This document shows, in pieces, positions 5,601 to 6,184 of a DNA stretch of 6,184 bases. The position numbers were made by a program, and so were the translations under genes. Within the stretch, counting starts at the first letter, position 1. Each line of letters starts with the position of its first letter. This DNA is from an uncultured Gemmatimonadota bacterium (lineage in GTDB: Bacteria > Gemmatimonadota > Gemmatimonadetes > Gemmatimonadales > GWC2-71-9): NCBI GenBank assembly GCA_946479825.1, contig CAMLHU010000136.1, positions 1 through 6,184 on the forward strand, written 5' to 3'. The notes below the pieces were generated by a model. It was not told the origin of the DNA, made no database searches, and saw only the letters and a list, made by a program, of their open reading frames with translations.

Positions 5601-6184
5601 GTGGCGTTGAGGACGTTGTCGCCGTTCAGGTCCTCGCCGTCGAGCGTGCCGTTGCCGTTGGTGCAGCGCGAGCCGAGGTCGCCCCACGGATAGACCGGGA
5701 CCGCCGCGCCGAGCTGCTGCCGGCAGAGCGGCTGGTCGGTCACCAGCTGGCCGTTCACCCAGAGCGAGTCGGGTCGGTCGGCCAGGACGCCGTTGTCGTC
5801 GTCGGCCGCGTTGAAGACGCCGGTCGGCTCCCGTTCGGTGTCGAGCCGGCCCACGCCGGAGTAGCGCCGCCCGTGGAAGGTCGAGTCGCCCGCGGGGGAG
5901 ATGGCCAGGCTCTCGGGCACCACGGCGAGCGCGTCCTCGTTGACCGACCCGACGTCGAGGACCACGCGCGTCCCCGCCGAATCGGCGGAAGCGTTCTGCG
6001 GGTCCTCGTAGACCCAGAACTCGAGGTACTCGGCGTTGGACAGGTCGGTGCCGGTCTGGGACAGCGGCGTCACGATCGACCGCCAGCGCGGGTGGTTGGG
6101 CCGCGCAGGGAGGATCCAGCGGAGCGAGTTGTCGTTCCGCGGATAGCCGCCCGCGGTGTCCGGATGGAGGTCGAGGTAGAGGAC
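2615..6184 (-). CDS. sprA: SprA/Sov-like outer-membrane translocon of the type IX secretion system, C-terminal part (5' end cut)
   Basis: C-terminal 1189 codons of a giant outer-membrane beta-barrel; the frame is open to the window edge and continues upstream of GTG 6073. SprA is the protein-conducting channel of the T9SS; known Bacteroidetes members are about 2,400 residues. Recognisable SprA landmarks in order: LRWILPARPNHPRWRSIVTP, then TDLSNAEYLEFWVYED (about 49-64), EDLNGDNVLN, a WRLYRVPL segment, VNERSLRL, LKYRTLRIWFRG, GNPGISPPN, AELWVDDIRMTD (about 4660-4695) and RFLPKSWGLSAPFTATYS (about 4440-4495). The rest is strand-rich, with alternating polar and hydrophobic residues, and ends in an aromatic/aliphatic final strand (LFVSVSLNIQLTS), consistent with barrel closure. 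The fragment has only six cysteines, in three close pairs. The family call rests on recalled motif order, not an alignment. Substrates and other T9SS components are not in the window. It is followed by an overlapping QC-like lipoprotein gene. Confidence 0.87.
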   Translation of the reverse strand, partial: VLYLDLHPDTAGGYPRNDNSLRWILPARPNHPRWRSIVTPLSQTGTDLSNAEYLEFWVYEDPQNASADSAGTRVVLDVGSVNEDALAVVPESLAISPAGDSTFHGRRYSGVGRLDTEREPTGVFNAADDDNGVLADRPDSLWVNGQLVTDQPLCRQQLGAAVPVYPWGDLGSRCTNGNGTLDGEDLNGDNVLNATGANDNVQRYIVDLANSPYFVRAGGSGWRLYRVPLARPDAVIGSPNLRLVQQLRVTVATPPTAGAEREAKFALARMRFVGASWIRRSATVIDGLSGSIGAPNGQVTSSVVSTEDHDLGYTSPPGVVNQTDQKDVVQNGVQVNERSLRLLGTDLHQGQRAEAYYRFPAGPQNLLKYRTLRIWFRGRGPGWDDGELQAVFKAGTDDRDFYAYRVSASTTTWLPEVRIDLDTWRRLRAQIEVAWLTGHPPSGAQACGAGDTLAYVACDGPYLVQVGNPGISPPNLAAVQEISAAIYRVSETTAIPEAELWVDDIRMTDPVSALGTAYAVSTHLAASDVGDLSLSLTHQDGNFQQLGQSPTYQNSSMAQLSTSWRLDRFLPKSWGLSAPFTATYSRSTTDPQLLDGTDLNGADLVGLRRPSSDALALGLGLHHVARSRAWLARALWDPLSLNGSLSRGSATAQLATSTSNSYRVAATYSASPGTRGIPLDLSGIVGVLPGFLRNGTIGRALRHPTLRWSPLNVRWSSAVSRDQGDYLSYQVPVAQASDSLVTASEALTHLWRNTAGLTLVPFQMLTASADLASTRDLRTYSDSTPLGRLAGASRQGFLGLDAGVERDRQISTTVSLTPTLANWLKPRYIRSSFFQLNRYLTGRQPIRSLDDTAGVFLLPKTISNAQTIEYGATVDLAQAFGDAFGATSGPARAMRRFRPIDLSRRTILSSTFDLPPFEPDLGYELAAGGLDGFLAQGGQTAIAASDVTTDALRVTADLPGGLSLSASYGQTATARYSRFGTGLTRTDTRQTDWPVGSARLTHAFTSGPVAVATGGVAVRYSYGSATTPSAVGPPTSGQTRNSSVAPDATFTFRNGLSLTVSYALAGQRMDNAGSSTRTDQGTLTTTLNDVFRLPESLSRRRKQARASLTAVRTTAVTCLETSAQPGCQTVSDFRRTDVSGGIFTDVLPLAEAGLSFGYTLNDVRQLSQRTSNLFVSVSLNIQLTSQGYR

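Noticed and set aside
3426..5687. 753-codon minus-strand open frame inside sprA
   Set aside because: An out-of-frame shadow of sprA, dominated by Arg/Pro/Gly/Ala; the overlapping frame contains the conserved SprA motifs.

Overview
The window is about 6.2 kb of very GC-rich DNA. All four genes are read from the minus strand, so functional order runs from high to low coordinates. Two are cut by the window edges. The SprA-type outer-membrane protein, type IV pilus/competence genes and high GC together suggest a didermic bacterium, most likely Gemmatimonadota or a relative. This is inferred from protein character and composition; there is no rRNA or marker gene here to prove it.

Layout in transcription order. 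(1) 6184-2615: the C-terminal 1189 codons of a giant SprA/Sov-like protein, the outer-membrane translocon of the type IX secretion system (T9SS). (2) 2618-1707: a 303-residue lipoprotein of peptidase family M28, closest in its motifs to glutaminyl-peptide cyclotransferases (QC). Its ATG overlaps the SprA stop codon, so the two are almost certainly co-transcribed. (3) 1706-1547: a gap without a convincing gene, holding a polypurine/polypyrimidine tract and a strong hairpin. (4) About 1546-875: a ComEA-like DNA-binding protein with one membrane segment and tandem helix-hairpin-helix motifs. Its N-terminal coding start is obscured by a second, oppositely oriented low-complexity tract with a 35-bp tandem repeat. 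(5) 874-768: an intergenic region with a plausible sigma70-type promoter and a perfect palindrome at the expected transcription start. (6) 767-1: the first 255 codons of a PilB/GspE-family pilus assembly ATPase whose N-terminal MshEN domain fits the published cyclic-di-GMP-binding pattern.

Two themes emerge. The SprA-QC pair looks like an envelope export module: a protein translocon coupled to an enzyme that could cap exported N-termini as pyroglutamate. The ComEA-PilB pair is typical of natural transformation or type IV pili: PilB powers pilus extension and ComEA captures incoming DNA. The region between the modules is rich in secondary structure and unstable-looking repeats, and is the part least explained by coding sequence.
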